64,000 nucleotides of DNA from Parietaria judaica (Eukaryota > Streptophyta > Magnoliopsida > Rosales > Urticaceae), in the NCBI GenBank assembly GCA_954871525.1, contig OX940864.1:3714001-3778000 (forward strand). Direction: 5' to 3'. Below are positions 1-14,400 of this stretch, piece after piece. Position 1 is the first letter of the stretch; each line of letters starts with the position of its first letter. Below the pieces are notes generated by a model, which searched no databases, had not been told where the DNA came from, and saw nothing but the letters and a program-made list of their open reading frames with translations. Both the position numbers and the translations under genes were made by a program.

Positions 1-907
1 TGAAAAAATAATGATTTTAGGGCATATACATTGGAATTTTAATATTACAAGCGTTCTCATGCAAAAATATGCAAGGATTAAATTGTTGACGAGAAATGCC
101 ATAGGAAATGCTATAGCATTTCCTATATCATTTCATTATTTCACATTGTTTACGACCTAAAATTCGAACCAATTGAAAAAATAATGATTTTAGGACTTAG
201 ACATTGGAATTTGAATATAACAAGAGTTCTCATGCAAAAATATGCAAGGATTAAATTGTTGATGAGAAATGCCATAGGAAATGCTATAGAATTTCCTATA
301 GAATTTCTTTATTTTACATTTTTTACAACCTTAAATTTTGAACCAATTGAAAAAATAATTATTTTAGGGCTTATAATTTGGAATTTGAATATAACAAGAG
401 TTCTCATGCAAAAATATGCAAGGATTAAATTATTGACGAGAAATGCCATAGGAAATGCTATAGCATTTCCTATAGCATTTCTTTATTTTACATTTTTTAC
501 AAAATAAAATTCTGAACCAATTGAAAAAATAATGATTTTAGGGCTTATACATTGGAATTTAAATATTACAAGCGTTCTCATGCAAAAATATGCAAGGATT
601 AAATTGTTGACGATAAATGCCATAGGAAATGCTATAGCATTTCTTTATTTGACATTTTTTACAACCTTAAATTTTGAACCAATTGAAAAAATAATGATTT
701 TAGGGATTATCTATTGGAATTTGAATATAACAATAGTTCTCATGCAAAAATATGCAAGGATTAAATTGTTGCCGAGAAATGCCATAGGAAATGCTATAGC
801 ATTTCCTATAGCATTTCTTTATTTGTCATTTTTTACAACCTTAAATTTCGAACCAATTGAAAAAATAATGATTTTAGGGCTTATACATTTGAATTTGAAT
901 ATAACAA
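1..907 (+). repeat. Leading satellite monomers before the first recognised large HOR copy
   Basis: Five and a bit monomers of 173, 174 and 162 bp. They have more private substitutions than the rest (for example ATTTCATTATTTCAC near 143 and GATTATCTATTGG near 704). I could not pair them with a later block over more than one or two monomers. They may be the tail of another large HOR copy that lies mostly upstream of the window. Confidence 0.6.
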
Positions 908-3900
908 GAGTTCTCATGCCAAAATATACAAGGATTAAATTGTTGACGAGAAATGTCATAGGAAATGCTATAGCATTTCCTATAGCAATTCTTTATTTTA
1001 CATTTTTTACAACCCTAAATTTCGAACCAATTGAAAAATAATGATTTTAGGGCTTGTACATTGGAATTTTAATATAATAAGAGTTCTTACGCAAAAATAA
1101 GCAAGGATTAAATTGTTGACGAGAATTGCCATACGAAATGATATAGCATTTCCTATAGCATTTCTTTATTTGACATTTTTTATAACCTTAAATTTCAAAC
1201 CAATTGAAAAAATAATGATTTTAGGGCTTATACATTTGAATTTGAATATAACAAGAGTTCTCATGCCAAAGTATGCAAGGATTAAATTGTTGACGAGAAA
1301 TGCCATAGGAAATGCTATAGCATTTCCTATAGCATTTCTTTATTTTACATTTTTTACAACCTTAAATTTGGAACTAATTGGAAAAATAATGTTTTTAGGG
1401 CTTTTACATTAGAATTTGAATATAACAAGAGTTCTCATGCAAATATATGCAAGGATTAAATTGTTGACGAGAAAATCCATAGGAAATGCTAGCATTTCCT
1501 AAAGCATTTATTTATTTTACATTGTTTACGACCTAAAATTTTGAACCAATTGAAAAAATATTGATTTTAGGGCTTATAGATTGGTATTTGAATATAACAA
1601 GAGTTCTCATGCAAAAATATGCAAGGATTAAATTGTTGACGAGAAATGCCATACGAAATGCTATAGCATTTCCTATAGCATTTCTTTATTTGAAATTTTT
1701 TACAACCTTAAATTTCGAACAAATTGAAAAAATAATGATTTTAGGGCTTATACATTGGAATTTAAATATAACAAGTGTTCTCATGCCAAAATATACAAGG
1801 ATTAAATTGTTGACGATAAATTTCATAGGAAATGCTATAGCATTTCCTATAGCATTTCTTTATTTTACATTTTTTACAACCTTAAATTTTGAACCAATTG
1901 AAAAAATAATGATTCTAGGGCTTATACATTGGAATTTTAATATAACAAGAGTTCTCAGGCAAAAATATGCAAGGATTAAATTGTTGACAAGAAATGCCAT
2001 AGGAAATGCTATAGCATATATTTATTTGACATTTTTTACAACCTTAAATTTCAAACCAATTGAAAAAATAATGATATTAGGGCTTATACATTGGTATTTG
2101 AATATAACCAGAGTTCTCATGCCAAAATATGCAAGGATTAAATTGTTGACGAGAAATGCCATAGGAAATGCTATAGCATTTCCTATAGCATTTCTTTATT
2201 TTACATTTTTTACAACATTAAATTTCGAACCAATTGAAAAAATAATGATTCTAGGGCTTATACATTGGAATTTTAATATAACAAGAGTTCTCAGGCAAAA
2301 ATATGCAAGGATTAAATTGTTGACGAGAAATGCCATAGGAAATGCTATAGCATTTCCAATAGCATTTATTTATTTGACATTTTTTACAACCTTAAATTTC
2401 GAACCAATTGAAAAAATAATGTTATTTGGGCTTATACATTGGAATTTGAATATAACAAGAGTACTCATGCAAAAATATGCAAGGATTAAATTGTTGACGA
2501 GAAATGCCATAGGAAATGGTATAGCATTTCTTTATTTGACATTTTTTACAACCTTAAATTTCGAACCAATTGAAAAAATAATGATATTAGGGCTTATACA
2601 TTGGAATTTGAATATAACAAGAGTTCTCATGCCAAAATATGCAAGGATTAAATTGTTGACGAGAAATGCCATAGGAAATGCTATAGCATTTCCTATAGCA
2701 TTTCTTTATTTTACATTTTTTACAACCTTAAATTTCGAACCAATTGAAAAAATAATGATTCTAGGGCTTATACATTGGAATTTTAATATAACAAGAGTTC
2801 TCAGGCAAAAATATGCAAGGATTAAATTGTTGACGAGAAATGCCATAGGAAATGCTATAGCATTTCCAATAGCATTTATTTATTTGACATTTTTTACAAC
2901 CTTAAATTTCGAACCAATTGAAAAAATAATGATATTTGGGCTTATACATTGGATTTTGAATATAACAAGAGTACTCATGCAAAAATATGCAAGGATTAAA
3001 TTGTTGACGAGAAATGCCATAGGAAATGGTATAGCATTTCTTTATTTGACATTTTTTACAACCTTAAATTTCGAACCAATTGAAAAAATAATGATATTAG
3101 GGCTTATACATTGAAATTTGAATATAACAAGAGTTCTCATGCCAAAATATGCAAGGATTAAATTGTTGACGAGAAATGCCATAGGAAATATTTTACATTT
3201 TTTACAACCTTAAATTTCGAACCAATTGAAAAAATAATGATTCTAGGGCTTATACATTGGAATTTTAATATAACAAGAGTTCTCAGGCAAAAATATGCAA
3301 GGATTAAATTGTTGACGAGAAATGCCATAGGAAATGCTATAGCATTTCCAATAGCATTTATTTATTTGACATTTTTTACAACCTTAAATTTCGAACCAAT
3401 TGAAAAAATAATGATATTTGGGATTATACATTGGAATTTGAATATAACAAGAGTTCTCATGCCAAAATATGCAAGGATTAAATTGTTGACGAGAAATGCC
3501 ATAGGAAATGCTATAGCGTTTCCTATAGCATTTCTTTATTTTACATTTTTTACAACCTTAAATTTTGAACCAATTGAAAAAGTAATGACTTTAAGGCTTA
3601 TACATTGGAATTTGAATACAACAAGAGTTCTCATGCAAAAATATGCAAGGATTAAATTGTTGACGAGAAATGCCATAGGAAATGCTATAGCATTTCCTAT
3701 AGCATTTCTTTATTTTACATTGTTTTCGACCTAAATTTTTGAACCAATTCAAAAAAATAATGATTTTAGGGCTTATACATTGGAATTTGAATATAACAAG
3801 AGTTCTCATGCAAAAATATGCAAGGATTAAATTGTTGACGAGAAATGCCATACGAAATGCTATAGCATTTCTTTATTTGACATTTTTTACAACCTTAAAT

Positions 3901-6900
3901 TTCGAACCAATTGAAAAAATAATGATATTAGGGATTATACAATTGAATTTGAATATAACAAGAGTTCTCATGCCAAAATATGCAAGGATTAAATTGTTGA
4001 CGAGAAATGCCATAGGAAATGCTAGCATTTCCTATAGAATTTCTTTATTTTACATTGTTTACGACCTAAAATTTTGAACCAATTGAAATAATAATGATTT
4101 TAGGGCTTATACATTGGAATTTGAATATAACAAGAGTTCTCATGCAAAAATATGCAAGGATTAAATTGTTGACGAGAAATGCCATACGAAATGCTATAGC
4201 ATTTCCTACAGCATTTCTTTATTTGATATTTTTTACAACCTTAAATTTCGAACCAATTGAAAAAATAATTATTTTAGGGCTTATACATTGGAATTTGAAT
4301 ATAACAAGATTTCTCATGCCAAAATATACAAGGATTAAATTGTTGACGAGAAATGCCATAGGAAATGCTATAGCATTTCCTATAGCATTTCTTTATTTTA
4401 CATTGTTTACGACCTAAAATTTCGAACCAATTGAAAAAATAATGATTTTAGGGCTTATACATTGGAATTTGAATATAACAAGAGTTCTCATGCAAAAATA
4501 TGCAAGGATTAAATTGTTGACGAGAAATGCCATAGGCAATGCTATAGCATATCCAATAGCATTTATTTATTTGACATTTTTTACAACCTTAAATTTCGAA
4601 CCAATTGAAAAAATAATGATATTTGGGCTTATACATTGGAATTTGAATATAACAAGAGTTCTCATGCCAAAATATGCAAGGATTAAATTGTTGACGAGAA
4701 ATGCCATAGGAAATGCTAGCATTTCTTTATTTTACATTTTTTACAACCTTAAATTTCGAACCAATTGAAAAAGTAATGACTTTAAGGCTTACACATTGGA
4801 ATTTGAATACAACAAGATTTCTCATGCAAAAATATGCAAGGATTAAATTGTTGACGAGAAATGCCATAGGAAATGCTATAGCATTTCCTGTAGCATTTCT
4901 TTATTTTACATTGTTTACGACCTAAATTTTTGAACCAATTGAAAAAATAATGGTTTTAGGGCTTATACATTGGAATTTAAATATAACAAGAGTTCTCATG
5001 CAAAAATATGCAAGGATTAAATTGTTGACGAGAAATGCCATAGGAAATACTATAGCATTTCTTTATTTGACATTTTTTACAACCTTAAATTTCGAACCAA
5101 TTGAAAAAATATTGATATTAGGGCTTATACATTAGAATTTGAATATAACAAGAGTTCTCATGCCAAAATATGCAAGGATTAAATTGTTGACGAGAAATGC
5201 CATAGGAAATGCTAGCATTTCCTATAGAATTTCTTTATTTTACATTGTTTACGACCTAAAATTTTGAACCAATTGAAAAAATAATGATTTTAGGGCTTAT
5301 ACATTGTAATTTGAATATAACAAGAGTTCTAATGCAAAAATATGCAAGGATTAAATTGTTGACGAGAAATGCCATACGAAATGCTATAGCATTTCCTATA
5401 GCATTTCTTTATTTGATATTTTTTACAACCTTAAATTTCGAACCAATTGAAAAAATAATGATTTTAGGGCTTATACATTAAAATTTGAATATAACAAGTG
5501 TTCTCATGCCAAAATATACAAGGATTAAATTGTTGACGAGAAATGCCATAGGAAATGCTATAGAATTTCCTATAGCATTTCTTTATTTTACATTGTTTAC
5601 GACCTAAAATTTTGAACCAATTGAAAAAATAATGATTTTAGGGCTTATACATTGGAATTTGAATATAAGAAGAGTTCTCATGCAAAAATATGCAAGGATT
5701 AATCTATTGACGAGAAATGCCATACGAAATGCTATAGCATTTCCAATAGCATTTATTTATTTGACATTTTTTACAACCTTAAATTTCGAACCAATTGAAA
5801 AAATAATGATATTTGGGCTTATACATTAGAATTTGAATATAACAAGAGTTCTCATGCCAAAATATGCAAGGATTAAATTGTTGACGAGAAATGCCATAGG
5901 AAATGCTATAGCATTTCCTATAGCATTTCTTTATTTTACATTTTTTACAACCTTAAATTTCGAACCAATTGAAAAAATAATGTTTTTAGGGCTTATACAT
6001 TGGAATTTTAATATAACAAGAGTTCTCATGCAAAAATATTCAAGGATTAAATTGTTGACGAGAAATGCCATAGGAAATGCTATAGCATTTCCAATAGCAT
6101 TTATTTATTTGACATTTTTTACAACCTTAAATTTTGAACCAATTGAAAAAATAATGATATTTGGGCTTATACATTGGAATTTGAATATAACAAGAGTTCT
6201 CATGCCAAAATATGCAAGGATTAAATTGTTGACGAGAAATGCCATAGGAAATGCTATAGCATTTCCTATAGCATTTCTTTATTTTACATTTTTTACAACC
6301 TTAAATTTCGAACCAATTGAAAAAATAATGATTTTAGGGCTTATACATTTGAATTTTAATATAACAAGAGTTCTCATGCAAAAATATTCAAGGATTAAAT
6401 TGTTGACGAGAAATGCCATAGGAAATGCTATAGCATTTCCAATAGCATTTATTTATTTGACATTTTTTACAACCTTAAATTTCGAACCAATTAAAAAAAT
6501 AATGATATTTGGGCTTATACATTGGAATTTGAATATAACAAGAGTTCTCATGCCAAAATATGCAAGGATTAAATTATTGACGAGAAATGCCATAGGAAAT
6601 GCTATAGCATTTCCTATAGCATTTCTTTATTTTACATTTTTTACAACCTTAAATTTCGAACCAATTGAAAAATAATGATTTTAAGGCTTATGCATTGGAA
6701 TTTGAACATAACAAGAGTTCTCATAGAAAAATATGTAAGGATTAAATTGTTGACGAGAAATGCCGTAGGAAATGCTATACCATTTCCTATAGCATTTCTT
6801 TATTTTACATTTTTTACAACCTTAAATTTCGAACCAATTGAAAAAATAATGATTTTAGGGCTTATACATTGGAATTGAATATAACAAGAGTTCTCATGCA

Positions 6901-8439
6901 AAAATATGCAAGGATTAAATTGTTAACGAGAAATGCCATAGGAAATGCTATAACATTTCCAATAGCATTTATTTATTTGACATTTTTTACAACCTTAAAT
7001 TTCGAACCAAGTGAAAAAATAATGATATTTGGGCCTATACATTGGAATTTGAATATAACAAGAGTTCTCATGCCAAAATATGCAAGGATTAAATTGTTGA
7101 GGAGAAATGCCATAGGAAATGCTATATCATTTCCTATAGCATTTCTTTATTATACTTTTTTTACAACCTTAAATTTCGAACCAATTGAAAAATAATGATT
7201 TTAAGGCTTATACATTGGAATTTGAATATAACAAGAGTTCTCATGCAAAAATATGCAAGGATTAAATTGTTGACGAGAAATGCCATAGGAAATGCTATAG
7301 CATTACCTATAGCATTTCTTTATTTTACATTGTTTACGACCTAAAATTTCGAACTAATTGAAAAAATAATGATTTTAGGGCTTATAAATTGGAATTTGAA
7401 TATAACAAGAGTTCTCATGCAAAAATATGAAAGTATTAAATTGTTGACGAGAAATGCCATAGGAAATGCTATAGCATTTCTTTATTTGACATTTTTTACA
7501 ACCTTAAATTTCGAAACAATTGAAAAAATAATGATATTAGGGCTTATACATTGGAATTTGAATATAACAAGAGTTCTCATGCCAAAATATGCAAGGATTA
7601 AATTGTTGACGAGAAATGCCATAGGAAATGCTATAGCATTTCCTATAGCATTTCTTTATTTTACATTTTTTACAACCTTAAATTTCAAACCAATTGAAAA
7701 AATAATGATTTTAGGGCTTATACATTGGAATTTGAATATAACAAGAGTTCTCATGCAAAAATATGCAAGGATTAAATTGTTGACGAGAAATGCCATAGGA
7801 AATGCTATAGCATTTCCATTAGCATTTATTTATTTGACATTTTTTACAACCTTAAATTTCGAACCAATTGAAAAAATAATGATATTTGGGCTTATACATT
7901 GGAATTTAAATATAACAAGAGTTCTCATGCCAAAATATGCAAGGATTAAATTGTTGACGAGAAATGCCATAGGAAATGCTATAGCATTTCCTATAGCATT
8001 TCTTTATTTTACATTTTTTACAACCTTAAATTTCGAACCAATTGAAAAATAATGATTTTAAGGCTTATACATTGGAATTTGAACATAACAAGAGTTCTCA
8101 TGCAAAAATATGCAAGGATTAAATTGTTGACGAGAAATGCCATACGAAATGCTATAGCATTTCCTATAGCATTTCTTTATTTGAAATTTTTTACAACCTT
8201 AAATTTCAAACCAATTGAAAAAATAATGATTTTAGGGCTTATACATTGGAATTTGAATATAACAAGAGTTCTCATGCAAAAATATGCAAGGATTAAATTG
8301 TTGACGAGAAATGCCATAGGAAATGCTATAGCATTTCCATTAGCATTTATTTATTTGACATTTTTTACAACCTTAAATTTCGAACCAATTGAAAAAATAA
8401 TGATATTTGGGCTTATACATTGGAATTTAAATATAACAA
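908..8439 (+). repeat. Large HOR copy 1 (about 7.5 kb)
   Basis: Rare diagnostic monomers recur at a fixed offset in the next copy. The monomer with GAGTTCTTACGCAAAAATAA at about 1081 reappears at about 8613 (offset 7532). The monomer beginning ATTGATTTTAGGGCTTATAGATTGG near 1560 reappears near 9092 at the same offset. From 3237 onward the offset to copy 2 is 7706, that is 174 more, because copy 2 carries one extra monomer. The boundaries are estimated from where similarity to the neighbouring copy switches; the last 330 bases (about 8110-8439) look rearranged. Confidence 0.75.
2161..2186. repeat. 26-bp perfect palindrome in the satellite monomer (type example)
   Basis: The core GGAAATGCTATAGCATTTCC reads the same on both strands, and three more bases on each side (ATA and TAT) extend the symmetry to 26 bp. 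This example represents most monomers ending in the FLYF-type frame. Monomers of the other class carry CCAATAGC instead of CCTATAGC and keep only the 20-bp core. The 162-bp variants keep 18 bp. Variants reading GCTATTTCCTATAGC lose the perfect dyad. The arms abut with no spacer, so a cruciform is possible in supercoiled DNA. Short dyad symmetry is a reported property of many centromeric satellites. Its function here is inference. Confidence 0.9.
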
Positions 8440-11400
8440 GAGTTCTCATGCCAAAATATACAAGGATTAAATTGTTGACGAGAAATGTCATAGGAAATGC
8501 TATAGCATTTCCTATAGCAATTCTTTATTTTACATTTTTTACAACCCTAAATTTCGAACCAATTGAAAAATAATGATTTTAGGGCTTGTACATTGGAATT
8601 TGAATATAATAAGAGTTCTTACGCAAAAATAAGCAAGGATTAAATTGTTGACGAGAATTGCCATACGAAATGATATAGCATTTCCTATAGCATTTCTTTA
8701 TTTGACATTTTTTATAACCTTAAATTTCAAACCAATTGAAAAAATAATGATTTTAGGGCTTATACATTTGAATTTGAATATAACAAGAGTTCTCATGCCA
8801 AAGTATGCAAGGATTAAATTGTTGACGAGAAATGCCATAGGAAATGCTATAGCATTTCCTATAGCATTTCTTTATTTTACATTTTTTACAACCTTAAATT
8901 TGGAACTAATTGGAAAAATAATGTTTTTAGGGCTTTTACATTAGAATTTGAATATAACAAGAGTTCTCATGCAAATATATGCAAGGATTAAATTGTTGAC
9001 GAGAAAATCCATAGGAAATGCTAGCATTTCCTAAAGCATTTATTTATTTTACATTGTTTACGACCTAAAATTTTGAACCAATTGAAAAAATATTGATTTT
9101 AGGGCTTATAGATTGGTATTTGAATATAACAAGAGTTCTCATGCAAAAATATGCAAGGATTAAATTGTTGACGAGAAATGCCATACGAAATGCTATAGCA
9201 TTTCCTATAGCATTTCTTTATTTGAAATTTTTTACAACCTTAAATTTCGAACAAATTGAAAAAATAATGATTTTAGGGCTTATACATTGGAATTTAAATA
9301 TAACAAGTGTTCTCATGCCAAAATATACAAGGATTAAATTGTTGACGAGAAATGCCATAGGAAATGCTATAGCATTTCCTATAGCATTTTTTTATTTTAC
9401 ATTTTTTACAACCTTAAATTTCGAACAGGTTGAAAAAATAATGATTTTAGGGCTTATACATTGGAATTTGAATATAAAAAGAGTTCTCATGCAAAAATAT
9501 GCAAGGATTAAATTGTTGACGATAAATTTCATAGGAAATGCTATAGCATTTCCTATAGCATTTCTTTATTTTACATTTTTTACAACCTTAAATTTTGAAC
9601 CAATTGAAAAAATAATGATTCTAGGGCTTATACATTGGAATTTTAATATAACAAGAGTTCTCAGGCAAAAATATGCAAGGATTAAATTGTTGACAAGAAA
9701 TGCCATAGGAAATGCTATAGCATATATTTATTTGACATTTTTTACAACCTTAAATTTCAAACCAATTGAAAAAATAATGATATTAGGGCTTATACATTGG
9801 TATTTGAATATAACCAGAGTTCTCATGCCAAAATATGCAAGGATTAAATTGTTGACGAGAAATGCCATAGGAAATGCTATAGCATTTCCTATAGCATTTC
9901 TTTATTTTACATTTTTTACAACCTTAAATTTCGAACCAATTGAAAAAATAATGATTCTAGGGCTTATACATTGGAATTTTAATATAACAAGAGTTCTCAG
10001 GCAAAAATATGCAAGGATTAAATTGTTGACGAGAAATGCCATAGGAAATGCTATAGCATTTCCAATAGCATTTATTTATTTGACATTTTTTACAACCTTA
10101 AATTTCGAACCAATTGAAAAAATAATGTTATTTGGGCTTATACATTGGAATTTGAATATAACAAGAGTACTCATGCAAAAATATGCAAGGATTAAATTGT
10201 TGACGAGAAATGCCATAGGAAATGGTATAGCATTTCTTTATTTGACATTTTTTACAACCTTAAATTTCGAACCAATTGAAAAAATAATGATATTAGGGCT
10301 TATACATTGGAATTTGAATATAACAAGAGTTCTCATGCCAAAATATGCAAGGATTAAATTGTTGACGAGAAATGCCATAGGAAATGCTATAGCATTTCCT
10401 ATAGCATTTCTTTATTTTACATTTTTTACAACCTTAAATTTCGAACCAATTGAAAAAATAATGATTCTAGGGCTTATACATTGGAATTTTAATATAACAA
10501 GAGTTCTCAGGCAAAAATATGCAAGGATTAAATTGTTGACGAGAAATGCCATAGGAAATGCTATAGCATTTCCAATAGCATTTATTTATTTGACATTTTT
10601 TACAACCTTAAATTTCGAACCAATTGAAAAAATAATGATATTTGGGCTTATACATTGGATTTTGAATATAACAAGAGTACTCATGCAAAAATATGCAAGG
10701 ATTAAATTGTTGACGAGAAATGCCATAGGAAATGGTATAGCATTTCTTTATTTGACATTTTTTACAACCTTAAATTTCGAACCAATTGAAAAAATAATGA
10801 TATTAGGGCTTATACATTGGAATTTGAATATAACAAGAGTTCTCATGCCAAAATATGCAAGGATTAAATTGTTGACGAGAAATGCCATAGGAAATATTTT
10901 ACATTTTTTACAACCTTAAATTTCGAACCAATTGAAAAAATAATGATTCTAGGGCTTATACATTGGAATTTTAATATAACAAGAGTTCTCAGGCAAAAAT
11001 ATGCAAGGATTAAATTGTTGACGAGAAATGCCATAGGAAATGCTATAGCATTTCCAATAGCATTTATTTATTTGACATTTTTTACAACCTTAAATTTCGA
11101 ACCAATTGAAAAAATAATGATATTTGGGATTATACATTGGAATGTGAATATAACAAGAGTTCTCATGCCAAAATATGCAAGGATTAAATTGTTGACGAGA
11201 AATGCCATAGGAAATGCTATAGCGTTTCCTATAGCATTTCTTTATTTTACATTTTTTACAACCTTAAATTTTGAACCAATTGAAAAAGTACTGACTTTAA
11301 GGCTTATACATTGGAATTTGAATACAACAAGAGTTCTCATGCAAAAATATGCAAGGATTAATTTGTTGACGAGAAATGCCATAGGAAATGCTATAGCATT

Positions 11401-14400
11401 TCCCATAGCATTTCTTTATTTTACATTGTTTTCGACCTAAATTTTTGAACCAATTGAAAAAAATAATGATTTTAGGGCTTATACATTGGAATTTGAATAT
11501 AACAAGAGTTCTCATGCAAAAATATGCAAGGATTAAATTGTTGACGAGAAATGCCATACGAAATGCTATAGCATTTCTTTATTTGACATTTTTTACAACC
11601 TTAAATTTCGAACCAATTGAGAAAATAATGATATTAGGGATTATACAATTGAATTTGAATATAACAAGAGTTCTCATGCCAAAATATGCAAGGATTAAAT
11701 TGTTGACGAGAAATGCCATAGGAAATGCTAGCATTTCCTATAGAATTTCTTTATTTTACATTGTTTACGACCTAAAATTTTGAACCAATTGAAATAATAA
11801 TGATTTTAGGGCTTATACATTGGAATTTGAATATAACAAGAGTTCTCATGCAAAAATATGCAAGGATTAAATTATTGACGAGAAATGCCATACGAAATGC
11901 TATAGCATTTCCTACAGCATTTCTTTATTTGATATTTTTTACAACCTTAAATTTCGAACCAATTGAAAAAATAATTATTTTAGGGCTTATACATTGGAAT
12001 TTGAATATAACAAGATTTCTCATGCCAAAATATACAAGGATTAAATTGTTGACGAGAAATGCCATAGGAAATGCTATAGCATTTCCTATAGCATTTCTTT
12101 ATTTTACATTGTTTACGACCTAAAATTTCGAACCAATTGAAAAAATAATGATTTTAGGGCTTATACATTGGAATTTGAATATAACAAGAGTTCTCATGCA
12201 AAAATATGCAAGGATTAAATTGTTGACGAGAAATGCCATAGGCAATGCTATAGCATATCCAATAGCATTTATTTATTTGACATTTTTTACAACCTTAAAT
12301 TTCGAACCAATTGAAAAAATAATGATATTTGGGCTTATACATTGGAATTTGAATATAACAAGAGTTCTCATGCCAAAATATGCAAGGATTAAATTGTTGA
12401 CGAGAAATGCCATAGGAAATGCTAGCATTTCTTTATTTTACATTTTTTACAACCTTAAATTTCGAACCAATTGAAAAAGTAATGACTTTAAGGCTTACAC
12501 ATTGGAATTTGAATACAACAAGATTTCTCATGCAAAAATATGCAAGGATTAAATTGTTGACGAGAAATGCCATAGGAAATGCTATAGCATTTCCTGTAGC
12601 ATTTCTTTATTTTACATTGTTTACGACCTAAACTTTTGAACCAATTGAAAAAATAATGGTTTTAGGGCTTATACATTGGAATTTAAATATAACAAGAGTT
12701 CTCATGCAAAAATATGCAAGGATTAAATTGTTGACGAGAAATGCCATAGGAAATACTATAGCATTTCTTTATTTGACATTTTTTACAACCTTAAATTTCG
12801 AACCAATTGAAAAAATATTGATATTAGGGCTTATACATTAGAATTTGAATATAACAAGAGTTCTCATGCCAAAATATGCAAGGATTAAATTGTTGACGAG
12901 AAATGCCATAGGAAATGCTAGCATTTCCTATAGAATTTCTTTATTTTACATTGTTTACGACCTAAAATTTTGAACCAATTGAAAAAATAATGATTTTAGG
13001 GCTTATACATTGTAATTTGAATATAACAAGAGTTCTAATGCAAAAATATGCAAGGATTAAATTGTTGACGAGAAATGCCATACGAAATGCTATAGCATTT
13101 CCTATAGCATTTCTTTATTTGATATTTTTTACAACCTTAAATTTCGAACCAATTGAAAAAATAATGATTTTAGGGCTTATACATTAAAATTTGAATATAA
13201 CAAGTGTTCTCATGCCAAAATATACAAGGATTAAATTGTTGACGAGAAATGCCATAGGAAATGCTATAGAATTTCCTATAGCATTTCTTTATTTTACATT
13301 GTTTACGACCTAAAATTTTGAACCAATTGAAAAAATAATGATTTTAGGGCTTATACATTGGAATTTGAATATAAGAAGAGTTCTCATGCAAAAATATGCA
13401 AGGATTAATCTATTGACGAGAAATGCCATACGAAATGCTATAGCATTTCCAATAGCATTTATTTATTTGACATTTTTTACAACCTTAAATTTCGAACCAA
13501 TTGAAAAAATAATGATATTTGGGCTTATACATTAGAATTTGAATAAAACAAGAGTTCTCATGCCAAAATATGCAAGGATTAAATTGTTGACGAGAAATGC
13601 CATAGGAAATGCTATAGCATTTCCTATAGCATTTCTTTATTTTACATTTTTTACAACCTTAAATTTCGAACCAATTGAAAAAATAATGTTTTTAGGGCTT
13701 ATACATTGGAATTTTAATATAACAAGAGTTCTCATGCAAAAATATTCAAGGATTAAATTGTTGACGAGAAATGCCATAGGAAATGCTATAGCATTTCCAA
13801 TAGCATTTATTTATTTGACATTTTTTACAACCTTAAATTTTGAACCAATTGAAAAAATAATGATATTTGGGCTTATACATTGGAATTTGAATATAACAAG
13901 AGTTCTCATGCCAAAATATGCAAGGATTAAATTGTTGACGAGAAATGCCATAGGAAATGCTATAGCATTTCCTATAGCATTTCTTTATTTTACATTTTTT
14001 ACAACCTTAAATTTCGAACCAATTGAAAAAATAATGATTTTAGGGCTTATACATTGGAATTTTAATATAACAAGAGTTCTCATGCAAAAATATTCAAGGA
14101 TTAAATTGTTGACGAGAAATGCCATAGGAAATGCTATAGCATTTCCAATAGCATTTATTTATTTGACATTTTTTACAACCTTAAATTTCGAACCAATTAA
14201 AAAAATAATGATATTTGGGCTTATACATTGGAATTTGAATATAACAAGAGTTCTCATGCCAAAATATGCAAGGATTAAATTATTGACGAGAAATGCCATA
14301 GGAAATGCTATAGCATTTCCTATAGCATTTCTTTATTTTACATTTTTTACAACCTTAAATTTCGAACCAATTGAAAAATAATGATTTTAAGGCTTATGCA

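Noticed and set aside
3591..3851. 86-codon minus-strand frame, recurring near 11297, 18818 and 23931
   Set aside because: It lies inside monomers of the satellite and recurs only because the HOR is copied. There is no coding signature.
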